Part shown: piece after piece, positions 1 through 7,700 of the stretch | Layout of the letters: each line of letters opens with the position of its first letter | Numbering within the stretch: position 1 is the first letter of the stretch | NCBI GenBank assembly: GCA_036378155.1 | Contig: DASUXA010000079.1 | Coordinates: 1-35,831, forward strand | Source: DASUXA01 sp036378155 | Lineage (GTDB): Bacteria > Actinomycetota > Actinomycetes > Mycobacteriales > Micromonosporaceae | Reading direction: 5' to 3' | DNA: 35,831 bases | Program-made: the position numbers and the translations under genes | Notes under the pieces: model-generated | The model's input: only the letters and a program-made list of their open reading frames with translations | Databases searched by the model: none | Told to the model about the DNA's origin: nothing

Positions 1-152
1 CCGAGCACAAGCTCAAGTACCTGGCCGGCTCCGAGTCCGGCATGTGCGTCTGGGTCAACGACGTGACCCCCGAGCAGATCGCCGACCGCCTGCGCGCGGC
101 GGCAAGCACGGGTGGCACGGGCGGCACGGGCGGCACGGGCGGCAACGCGTGA
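1..152 (+). CDS. galT: Galactose-1-phosphate uridylyltransferase, C-terminal end (partial)
   Basis: Only the last 49 codons are in the window (frame beginning at base 3, TGA at 150-152). The peptide EHKLKYLAGSESGM followed by WVNDVTPEQIADRLR matches the C-terminal end of actinobacterial GalT, the Leloir enzyme that swaps uridylyl between UDP-glucose and galactose-1-phosphate. The tail ends in a low-complexity Gly/Thr stretch encoded by four 9-bp repeats, beyond the conserved part. The stop overlaps the galK start by four bases (GTGA), so the two are translationally coupled. The 5' part lies outside the window, so completeness cannot be judged. Confidence 0.85.
   Translation, partial: EHKLKYLAGSESGMCVWVNDVTPEQIADRLRAAASTGGTGGTGGTGGNA
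107..145 (+). repeat. 9-bp tandem repeat in the galT tail
   Basis: About four units of GGCACGGGC encode the Thr-Gly-Gly repeats at the GalT C-terminus. It is in frame and probably a slippage-prone low-complexity tail with no catalytic role. Confidence 0.7.
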
Positions 153-1285
153 GCGTCGACGACTTCCGGACCACGTACCGCTCCGAGCCCGCCGGGCTGT
201 GGTCGGCGCCCGGGCGGGTCAACCTGATCGGCGAGCACACCGACTACAACGACGGCTTCGTGCTGCCCTTCGCGAGCGGGGCCCGCACCCGGGTCGCCGC
301 CGCGCCGCGCGACGACGGGGTCCTGCGCATGCGGTCGGCCCAGCAGCCGGCCGGCGACCTGGCCGTGCCCGTCTCGGACCTCGCGCCGGGCACGCCGGAC
401 GGGTGGGGCTCCTACGTCGCCGGAGTCGTCTGGGCGGCGCGCGAGGCCGGGCACGACGTCGGCGGCCTGGACCTGCTGGTGGACGGCCGGGTGCCCTTGG
501 GCGGAGGGCTCTCCTCGTCGCACGCGCTCGAGTGCGGGGTCGCCCTGGCCGTCAACGACATCTACCGGCTCGGCCTCGGCACCCGGGAGCTCGCGCTGCT
601 CACCCAGCGGGCCGAGAACGACTTCGTCGGCGCACCGACCGGCCTGATGGACCAGCTGGCCTCCCTGGGCTGCACCACCGGCCACGCCCTCTTCCTCGAC
701 ACCCGCAGCCTGGAGAGCGAGCACGTCCCGCTCGACCCCTCGGACGACGGGCTGGCCCTGCTGGTGGTGGACACCCGGGTGCACCACGCGCTCGGCGACG
801 GGTCGTACGCCGACCGGCGAGCCGCCTGCGCCGAGGCGGCGCACCGGCTCGGCGTCCGGTCGCTGCGCGAGGTCCCTGCCGACGGCCTCGACCGCCGTCT
901 GGACGGCCTGCCCGACGAGCTCTGCCGTCGGGCCCGGCACGTCGTGCGCGAGAACGAGCGGGTGCTGGCCGCCGTGGACGCGCTACGGGACCGCGACTGG
1001 GCGGCGCTCGGCACCCTGCTCGGGGGATCGCACGCCTCGCTGCGGGACGACTACGAGGTGAGCTGCGCCGAGCTCGACACCGCCGTCGCCTCGGCGGTCG
1101 ACGCGGGCGCGCTCGGCGCCCGGATGACCGGTGGCGGCTTCGGCGGCTGCGTTCTCGCCCTGGTCGACGCGGACAGCGTCGATCACGTAGCCGACGCGGT
1201 CGCCGACGCCTTCGCCCGACACGGTTTCGCCGCACCTGAATGGTTCACCGCGGTTCCCGCCCCCGGAGCGGGCCGGCTCGCCTGA
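149..1285 (+). CDS. galK: Galactokinase
   Basis: A 378-aa GHMP kinase that phosphorylates galactose at C1, the first committed Leloir step. The galactokinase signature GRVNLIGEHTDYN is at residues 22-34, the Gly/Ser-rich ATP loop GGGLSSSHALECG around 119-131, the predicted catalytic Asp is D168 in GLMDQLAS, and the C-terminal GGGFGGC motif is present. Length is normal for bacterial GalK. I place the start at the GTG overlapping the galT stop: the reading frame is open further upstream to 44, but that stretch lies inside galT and the family N-terminus begins near here. Residue 125 is His where most relatives have Ala (SSSAALE), a minor oddity in an otherwise intact protein. Cytoplasmic, coexpressed with galT. 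Confidence 0.93.
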   Translation: MSVDDFRTTYRSEPAGLWSAPGRVNLIGEHTDYNDGFVLPFASGARTRVAAAPRDDGVLRMRSAQQPAGDLAVPVSDLAPGTPDGWGSYVAGVVWAAREAGHDVGGLDLLVDGRVPLGGGLSSSHALECGVALAVNDIYRLGLGTRELALLTQRAENDFVGAPTGLMDQLASLGCTTGHALFLDTRSLESEHVPLDPSDDGLALLVVDTRVHHALGDGSYADRRAACAEAAHRLGVRSLREVPADGLDRRLDGLPDELCRRARHVVRENERVLAAVDALRDRDWAALGTLLGGSHASLRDDYEVSCAELDTAVASAVDAGALGARMTGGGFGGCVLALVDADSVDHVADAVADAFARHGFAAPEWFTAVPAPGAGRLA

Positions 1286-1320
1286 GTATTCCTGGTCGCG
1301 GTGCCGCACCGGTATCACGA

Positions 1321-1593
1321 AGACGTTTCACCGGGGTACGGAGCCGGCGCGCCGCGAGCCGCGCCGCGTTCGGACGCACCCGGGGCTGCGCGTCGACGTC
1401 GCGGTGGACGGCGACTGGCCGTGTCCGCTGCCCCGGCTCGGACTGCGCCTGTCGCCACCCGACCATCTCGACCGGGTGGAATGGTTCCCTCGATCACCAC
1501 GGCATCGGCTCGGCTTCGTGCGGGCCGGCGTTGCCGGACGAGCACGCGCTGGTCGTGGCCCCCGCATCGTTCAAGGTCGCCCTGCGCGTTGTG
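1321..1593 (+). pseudogene. Beta-galactosidase (LacZ family) C-terminal remnant, frameshifted
   Basis: Two pieces of a GH2 beta-galactosidase C-terminal domain can be read in different frames. In the frame of 1323-1487 the peptide GLRVDVAVDGDWPCPLPRLG continues to LDRVEWF, matching the start of the Bgal small-chain domain. In the next frame, from 1486 to 1593, SLDHHGIGSASCGPALPDEH continues to a FKVALRVV-like end, matching the extreme C-terminus. In an intact LacZ these motifs are separated by roughly 85-90 residues, so that stretch appears deleted and the frame shifted at about 1487. The upstream 700 or so residues of a normal LacZ are absent. The position next to galTK fits an ancestral lactose/galactose cluster. 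Recognition is by eye from family memory. Confidence 0.6.
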
Positions 1594-1654
1594 GGACCCG
1601 ACGCGTCCGGGAAGCCGGCGCGCGCCAGCCCGACCGCCGCTCCCGTTTGCCTGC

Positions 1655-1683
1655 TGGACCACATACCGACCAGGCGGTATGTT
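1655..1683 (+). promoter_or_regulatory. Predicted promoter with embedded TetR-type operator
   Basis: A perfect 8-bp inverted repeat, ACATACCG at 1661-1668 and CGGTATGT at 1675-1682 with a 6-bp spacer, fills the gap between a plausible -35 (TGGACC, 1655-1660) and -10 (TATGTT, 1678-1683), 17 bp apart. Transcription would start near 1690, about 70 nt before the TetR ATG. This layout suggests autorepression by steric block of RNA polymerase. The palindrome is directly visible; the promoter elements and ligand are inferred. Confidence 0.6.
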
Positions 1684-1761
1684 CATCGTCCCGGCGACAC
1701 TACCGACCGGCACGAACCGCGCGGCGCGGTGCGAGATCCCCGACCAGGTGGGGGTGGTGAC

Positions 1762-2466
1762 ATGCGGCCCCTCGGCAACGCCGGCAGGACCGGCGACACC
1801 AGCAGGACCGGAGACACCAGTAGGACCGGCAACGCGAGCAGCACCGCCGACGTGGGCCGTACCGACAACGTGGTACCGCTGCGGTCCCGCACCCCGCGCG
1901 GTTCCGCTCGGCAGCGCATCGTCGCCGCAGCGACGGACCTGTTCGCCCGGCAGGGGTACGAGGCGACCAGCGTTCAGGAGATCGTCGAGGCGGCACACGT
2001 CACCAAGGGCGCGCTGTACCACTGGTTCGGCTCCAAGGCGGAACTGCTGAACAGCATCTACCGCGAGTTGCTCGCCGAACAGACCGAGCGGCTGCGCGCG
2101 ATCGCGTGGGGCGGCGGATCGGTCGAGGAACGGCTGCACGCCGCCGCCCGCGACGTGGTGGAACACACCGCCGCGCACGCCGCCGAACTGACCGTGTGGG
2201 CGCGGTCCACGCATCTGCTCGACGGCGACCAGGCACTGGTGATTCGGCGGGAGCGGCGGCAGTACCACGACCTGTTCCGCGACCTGGTCTGCCAGGGGCA
2301 ACGGCGCGGCGTCGTGCGCGACGACATCTCCGCCACCGTCATCACCCACGCCTTCCTCAGCGCCCTGGGCAACACGCACACCTGGTTCCGAGAGGAGGGC
2401 CCACTGTCGCGCGAGGAAGTCGGTCGGCAACTGGTCGCGCTGTTCATCAGCGGGCTGCGGCCCTAG
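1762..2466 (+). CDS. TetR/AcrR family transcriptional regulator
   Basis: A 234-aa regulator. After an unusual 40-residue N-terminal extension comes a classic TetR helix-turn-helix at about residues 70-96 (SVQEIVEAAHVTKGALYHWF), then an all-helical ligand domain. The family fold is a dimeric DNA-binding repressor released by a small ligand. The ATG at 1762 follows a GGGGGTGG stretch and is preferred; a GTG at 1870, just before the HTH, is an alternative that would remove the extension. The extension is made of six-residue repeats encoded by an 18-bp tandem repeat. A perfect palindrome about 80 bp upstream is the likely operator. Neighbours are a lacZ remnant and a DinB-like gene; the ligand and targets are unknown. 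Confidence 0.85.
   Translation: MRPLGNAGRTGDTSRTGDTSRTGNASSTADVGRTDNVVPLRSRTPRGSARQRIVAAATDLFARQGYEATSVQEIVEAAHVTKGALYHWFGSKAELLNSIYRELLAEQTERLRAIAWGGGSVEERLHAAARDVVEHTAAHAAELTVWARSTHLLDGDQALVIRRERRQYHDLFRDLVCQGQRRGVVRDDISATVITHAFLSALGNTHTWFREEGPLSREEVGRQLVALFISGLRP
1774..1845 (+). repeat. Four-unit 18-bp tandem repeat in the TetR N-terminus
   Basis: Units 1774-1791, 1792-1809, 1810-1827 and 1828-1845 are near-identical 18-mers ending in AGGACC or AGCACC. They encode Gly-(Asn/Asp)-(Ala/Thr)-(Gly/Ser)-(Arg/Ser)-Thr. The middle two units are identical at protein level. It is an in-frame, likely variable-copy linker. Confidence 0.8.
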
Positions 2467-2620
2467 CCAGATGCGGCGGCCGAACTCGACAAAACCCGGA
2501 CGCCTGCCGGAAGTGCTGCTCACGGCACTGCTGTAGGCGGCGTTCGCGACTTTGCCCGCCGAACCGCCGCCCCCGGCGCGATGATCAGGGCGTCCGACCT
2601 CGTACCGAAAGGCGCGCCCC

Positions 2621-3133
2621 GTGGACGTGAGCGATCTACTGACCGAAATGTTCGACCGACTGCCCGACCTCGTGCGTGGTGCGGTCTCGGGTCTGACCCC
2701 GGAACAGCTGAACTGGGCGCCCACGCCGGGCGCCAACACAGTCGGCTGGCTGGTCTGGCACCTCACCCGGATTCACGACCACCACGTGTCGGAGCTGCTC
2801 GGCGAGGACCAGGTATGGGCATCCGGCGACTGGGCGCGGCGGTTCGGACTGGCGGCCGACCCGAACGACACCGGGTACGGGCACACGCCCGCCCAGGTCG
2901 CCGCGGTGACCCCGGAAAGCGACCAGGTGCTCGTCGAGTACTACGACGCCGTCGCCGCACGCACCCGCGACCTGCTGCGCCGGATCAGCCCGCAGGACCT
3001 CGACCGGATCGTCGACCGGCGCTGGGACCCGCCGGTCACGCTCGGCGTCCGACTGGTCAGCGTCGCCGGCGACGACCTCCAGCACGTCGGTCAGGCTGCC
3101 TACGTACGCGGGCTGCAGACCGGGTCGCGGTGA
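2621..3133 (+). CDS. DinB-like (mycothiol-dependent-type) protein
   Basis: A 170-aa protein resembling the DinB/DUF664 four-helix bundle family, whose actinobacterial members include metal-dependent, mycothiol-linked transferases. Visible support: an N-terminal pattern with LTPEQLNWAP, then GWLVWHLTRIHDHHVSELL (first metal-type His near residue 47), and a C-terminal DDLQHVGQAAYVRGL segment supplying another His. The GTG start is preceded by GAAAGG eight bases away. It sits 154 bp after the TetR gene on the same strand and could be a target of it. It ends one base from the convergent gene that stops at 3135. Substrate not predictable. Confidence 0.85.
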   Translation: MDVSDLLTEMFDRLPDLVRGAVSGLTPEQLNWAPTPGANTVGWLVWHLTRIHDHHVSELLGEDQVWASGDWARRFGLAADPNDTGYGHTPAQVAAVTPESDQVLVEYYDAVAARTRDLLRRISPQDLDRIVDRRWDPPVTLGVRLVSVAGDDLQHVGQAAYVRGLQTGSR

Positions 3134-3134
3134 G

Positions 3135-3716
3135 TCACCGGCCCAGTCGGCTCGCGACGTACCCGTCGATCGTCGCGACGTACCGGACGAAATGCGCGGT
3201 GTCGATCGGGTCGCCGTACCCGTAGTACGTCACCCTGAGCAGGTACTGGCCGTACTGCGCGCGGTACTCCCAGATGTCGCACCTGTCCGGGCTGCCCCGG
3301 CCGCAGACGACCGCACCGCGATCCGCCGCTGGGCTGCGGTACGCGTCCTTCGCCGGGATCGCCTCGTCGTAGTGGTCGTTGAACCGGGGCGCGGAGAAGA
3401 TGTAGGACTCGCGCGCGGCCAGCGGGTTGCCGTACCGGAACACCGCCTCCCGCACGCTCGGACCGCCGTCGCGCCGCCACACCCGTTCGACCGTGTCGTT
3501 CGTCCCGTTCTGCAGGTCCGGGTCCGTGTCGGCCGGGGGCCGCCACTGCTCGTCGTCGGCACCCGAGGTCGGGCTGCTCGCCAGCAGCCCGGTCACTGGT
3601 ACGTCCGGGCGCCCCGTGGCGAGCAGCGCCGCCCCGTACCCCGCGATCGCCAGCACCGCCACGGCGAGGACGGCGACCAGAATCGACCGGCGACGGCGGA
3701 CGTCGAGGCGGATCAC
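3135..3716 (-). CDS. Membrane-anchored or secreted hypothetical protein, last gene of the toxin cluster
   Basis: A 193-aa protein with a GTG start overlapping the upstream stop by four bases (GTGA), so translation is coupled to the 3713-4585 gene. Basic residues (RLDVRRRR) precede a hydrophobic segment at about residues 11-33, giving an N-in membrane anchor or uncleaved signal. The rest is a polar, tyrosine-rich extracytoplasmic domain with two Cys residues in VVCGRGSPDRCDIWEY that could form a disulfide. I do not recognise the family. Its place downstream of the RHS toxin and coupled to a possible immunity gene makes an immunity or accessory role possible, but this is inference from position. 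Confidence 0.7.
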   Translation of the reverse strand: MIRLDVRRRRSILVAVLAVAVLAIAGYGAALLATGRPDVPVTGLLASSPTSGADDEQWRPPADTDPDLQNGTNDTVERVWRRDGGPSVREAVFRYGNPLAARESYIFSAPRFNDHYDEAIPAKDAYRSPAADRGAVVCGRGSPDRCDIWEYRAQYGQYLLRVTYYGYGDPIDTAHFVRYVATIDGYVASRLGR

Positions 3717-4585
3717 CGGTCGACGACCGTGGCGGCGTCCACGTACACCACCTGGTGGCGGGTCGGCCAGCCGGGCAGAGTGCGCGGCTCGCCCACCGGA
3801 AGGACCGGCGCCAACAGCCGGAACAGCCGATCCATCGCCGCGTCGTCGTACTCCTCCGGGCTTGGTGTCGCCCGCAACAGGACGCCGCCCGAGGCGAGCG
3901 GCCGCACCTGCGTCACCGCGCCGGTGCCCTCGATCGCCGCGACCCCGCCCAGCCGCTCGACCAGTTCCTGAGGCACCACCGTCACCCACGCGTACCCACG
4001 TAGCACCCGGCGGCTCTGCTCGATGGAGTCGCGGTCGAGGCGGCGCAGCGCCAGATCCAGTTCCGTGTTCAACCCGTCGCCCCGCACCGTGGTGATTTCC
4101 CCGTACGCCGGGTCGGCGTCGGACAGCACTTCGGTCATGAAGTCCACCCAGCGGTCGTACCCGGTGTCGGGATCGAACGCGTCGCCCAGGTCGGCGGCGA
4201 TCTCCAGCCGTACCCACGCGTTGTCGTCCACCACCCTGGTGGCGGTGAGCGTGGCGCATCCATACGCCCGGTGCGATTCCTCTGTGTACACGTCGACCTG
4301 CGCGACGAGCGGCCGCTCGCCGATCAGGTCCAGTGTCGAGGCGAACCGGGCGGGGGTGTACCGGGTGCCGCGCAGTGGATCACGCTCGGTTCGGCACGCC
4401 GTGACGGTCGCCTTCACCCCCGGCTCCCGCGCCGCCACCGCGGTTGACAACTCGACGAGCAGGTCCTCCCAGCCGCGCTGCAGCCAGGCGCGGCAGGTCC
4501 GCGCTACGCGGGACGGGTCGACCGGGTCCAGGCTTACCCGCGCGCTCAACACGCGATCGGACGCGTCGTCGTACGGGTCGATCAA
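3713..4585 (-). CDS. Hypothetical protein, candidate immunity protein for the RHS toxin
   Basis: A 290-aa soluble protein with no signal peptide or membrane segment. I choose the TTG at 4585 because GGGAGG lies six bases upstream; the frame is open further up to an ATG at 4672, but that would run through the hairpin region. The C-terminal half (LRGYAWVTVVPQELVERLGG, then GGVLLRATPSPEEYDD) resembles DUF3396-type proteins, a family that includes type VI immunity proteins, by eye only. It is the first gene downstream of the RHS nuclease on the same strand, the usual place for an immunity gene, but a hairpin at 4648-4682 separates them. Family assignment is tentative. Confidence 0.65.
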   Translation of the reverse strand: MIDPYDDASDRVLSARVSLDPVDPSRVARTCRAWLQRGWEDLLVELSTAVAAREPGVKATVTACRTERDPLRGTRYTPARFASTLDLIGERPLVAQVDVYTEESHRAYGCATLTATRVVDDNAWVRLEIAADLGDAFDPDTGYDRWVDFMTEVLSDADPAYGEITTVRGDGLNTELDLALRRLDRDSIEQSRRVLRGYAWVTVVPQELVERLGGVAAIEGTGAVTQVRPLASGGVLLRATPSPEEYDDAAMDRLFRLLAPVLPVGEPRTLPGWPTRHQVVYVDAATVVDR

Positions 4586-4647
4586 CCCACACCTCCCGCG
4601 ATGGACAGAATCCGACAAAGACCACGGGTCCGCCGCCCAGGATAGGC

Positions 4648-4682
4648 GCCGGTCCCGGTGCCGTGCGGACACCGGGACCGGC
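4648..4682 (-). terminator. Hairpin after the RHS toxin gene
   Basis: Perfect 13-bp inverted repeat (4648-4660 and 4670-4682) with a 9-nt loop, starting 26 nt past the RHS stop. It is GC-rich with no clear T run, as is common for actinobacterial terminators. It may uncouple expression of the toxin from the downstream candidate immunity genes. Confidence 0.6.
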
Positions 4683-4708
4683 AGCGATCAGCCGGACAAC
4701 GGGCAGGG

Positions 4709-7700
4709 TCAGCCGAACAACAAACCCCAGCCGCTCCTGATCATGCTGCCCGCGCCCGCGAACGAGATCGGGTCGTCCGCGATCCCCGCGCCACCGCTGA
4801 AAAAGTCCTCCACGAGGGTGCCGCCGCCCAGCAACAGCCCGCCCACGATGAGCGCGCCGCCACCGACCGGCGCCACCCAGCCCGGCATGTGGAACCCGTC
4901 GTCCGACGGTTGCGACTGGGTCTGCGGCTGCGGCACCGGAACCGGAACCGGCACGGGTACCGGCGTCGGTGTCGGCTGGGTCGGCTTGTTCCTCGAGGAG
5001 CCGTAGTACCGCATCCCCGGGCCCTTCGACCAGACGTCGATCGGACCGGTCGGCGTCGGCACGTTGCCGACCCTGGGCATCGCCGGACCGGCCATCACCT
5101 TGCGGTGGTCGCCCTTCTTGGCGAGATCCTCCTGCAACTTCTGGATGTACCGCTGGAGCTGACCGGGGCCCTTGGTCCGCCCGTACTCCGTGTTCGGCTT
5201 GATCTCCCAGATGTACACGACGTCGTCGCCCCAGAAGATGATGTCGGCGTATCCCGGTCCGCCGCTGCCGTCGCTGGCACCGCCGGGAATCTTGTTCGCG
5301 GTGTGCCCGCCCGGCCCGACGTCGGTCGTCACGTACCCGTTGGTCCCGGTCGCCATCGCCCAGGACTCGATCTCCGCCGCGGTCGCCAGCAACGCGGCGT
5401 CGTGCCGAACGTCGTGTCCGTCCAGCTCGATGCCGGTGACCGGGTTGCCGCCCGCGAAGGAGTACCGGTTACCGGTCCACGGGTCCGCGGCGAGGTGCAT
5501 GTCCGCCAGGGCGCCGTTGTACGCATCCCGGGTCAGGAACCGGTTCAGATGCGGGTCGTAGTCGCGGAAGCCCATGTCGTAGTCGCCGGTCGCGGAGTCC
5601 CACCGCTTCGCGTTGAACCGGTACGGGTTGTACGTCTCCTTCGTGGGATCCTGCGGGTCCGGCTTGTCCACCCCGGTGAACGACGTCGAGTCGTCGCTGC
5701 CGTACGCGGTGTACCCGTAGGTCGACTTCGTCGCGCCGGACGAGTCGGTCAGCGTTTCAACGTCGTCGTGCCCGTTGTATCCGTAGTAGGCGTCCTCCGT
5801 GGTGCCGTCGGAGTTCGTCTTGGTCTGCGACAACCGGTCGCCGAACGGCGAGTACCGGTACGTCCTGGTGGTCTTGCCACCGGACGACTCGTTGAGGAGC
5901 TGGTCGGTCAGGCCGAGGTACGCGTAGGTCGTGGTCTTCGCGTTCGACGTGCCGGCGTGCTCGGTCTTGGTCGCGGTCCGGTCGAGCGGGTCGTACGTCT
6001 TGTCCGTCGTCGTGGACTGGGTCCGCTCCTCCACGACCCGGTCGAATCCGTCGTAGACGAACCGGTCGACGATCTGACCGGCGGCGGTGACCGTGTCGAG
6101 GCGTCCGTACGGGTCGTAGTTGTAGCTGGACACCACCCCGCCACGGGTCGCGGACAGCAGCCGGTTGCGGTCGTACGTCGAGGTGGTGGTCGTGCCGTCG
6201 ACCGTCTGCGACACCACGTTGCTGTTCGCGTCGTAGACGTACGATTCGCTGCCGACCTGGCTTCCGTTGCCGGGGTCGGTCCTGGTCACGGTCGCCACCT
6301 GGTCGCGCGGCGTGTAGGTGTAGGTCGCGACCCGGTTGATGTACGCCGAGTGGTCGTCGGCGTTCATCACCTTGCTCGTGTCGCTCGTGCGGTTGTCGTT
6401 CAGGTCGTAGGCGTAGGTGTGCTCGGACACCACGGTCCCGTCCGACTTCTTCTCGATCTGGTGACGCAGCGCGCCGTCCAGGAAGTACTCGTAGTCGACG
6501 GTGTTGCCGTTGGCTTTGGTCTCGTGCGCGGTCTGCCCGACAGGCGTGTACGTGTACGTGGTCACCTTCGGGTTGGGATCGGACGCCGAGGTGGCGTTGC
6601 TGACCTTGGACAACAGGTCCAGCACGTCGTACGTGTACGTGTCGACCTCGCTGTCGTGGGTCCGCCCGGTCACGTTGCCGTTCTCGTCGTAGCTGAACGT
6701 CGTGGTGTGCTTGGTGGTACCGGACCTGCTCTCCGTGACGCGGGCGACCTGGTCCAGCGTGTCGTACGCAACGGCATAGTCGTCGACCAGCGCCCCGGAA
6801 CTGTTGTCGTGGATGCTGGTCATGTTGTCCTCGGCGTCGTAGCCGTACGTGTAGTCCTTCTGTTCGTTGTCGACGTCGCCGGAGTTGTCCCGGACCAGCT
6901 TGACCGCGTCGGCGTTGACGGTGCCGTTCGCGGCGTCCGTCAGCCTGATCGTCTGGCTGTTCCCCTCGTCGAAGCTGTAGCTGCCGAGGCTCACCCAGGT
7001 GCCGGCGTTGCGGGTCTGGTCGACGGTCCTGGTGGTACTCGCGCCACCGCTGGACGTGATGGTGTAGCCGGCGTTCGTCGCCGTGCCCTGCGGGTAACGC
7101 ACGTACACCTGGTACGTGCCCGCCTGGGTGACGTTGAGCGTCCAGGTGAAGGACTCGCTCCCGGCGCCCGCCGCGTGGCTGGCGTAGTCGTACCCGTAGT
7201 ACCCGGTCTGCGTCGAGGACCTGCTCCAGGTACCGGTGGCGGCGACGTTCTGGGTGTCGCTGTTGTCGACCACGACCACGGTCAGACCGACCGGCACCCC
7301 GGAGTCGGTACGCGCGGACAGCTTGCCGTCCGGGTAGAAGCTCCAGGTCTGGGTGCGGCTCGTGGAGCCGTCCGCGGCGCTCACCTTGCGCAGCGTCTGG
7401 TCGCCCAGTTCGTCGTAGTCGTAGCTGGTCACGATGTCCCACGGATCGGTGCTCGTCGCGATCCATCCGTTGTCGAAGTAGGTGTACGTGGTGTCGTTGC
7501 GTACCGTCTGCCCGTTCGACGGCGGTGCGCTGACCTTGACCAGGTGTCCCGCGGCGTCGTAGCTGCGGAACGTCTTGTCCGGCGTGTTGTAGCGCGAGTC
7601 GCCCGCGTCGTACGCCGAGTCCTGCTCGGCGACGCGGTTGAGTTCGTCGTACACCGTCGTCTGCGTGAAGTCGTCGGCGGTCGAGGTCGCGGTGCCGCGC

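Noticed and set aside
5757..7466. Alternate-frame open reading frame within the RHS gene
   Set aside because: Composed of Arg/Gly/Asp-rich repeats mirroring YD codons in the wrong frame; no homology and fully inside RHS coding sequence.
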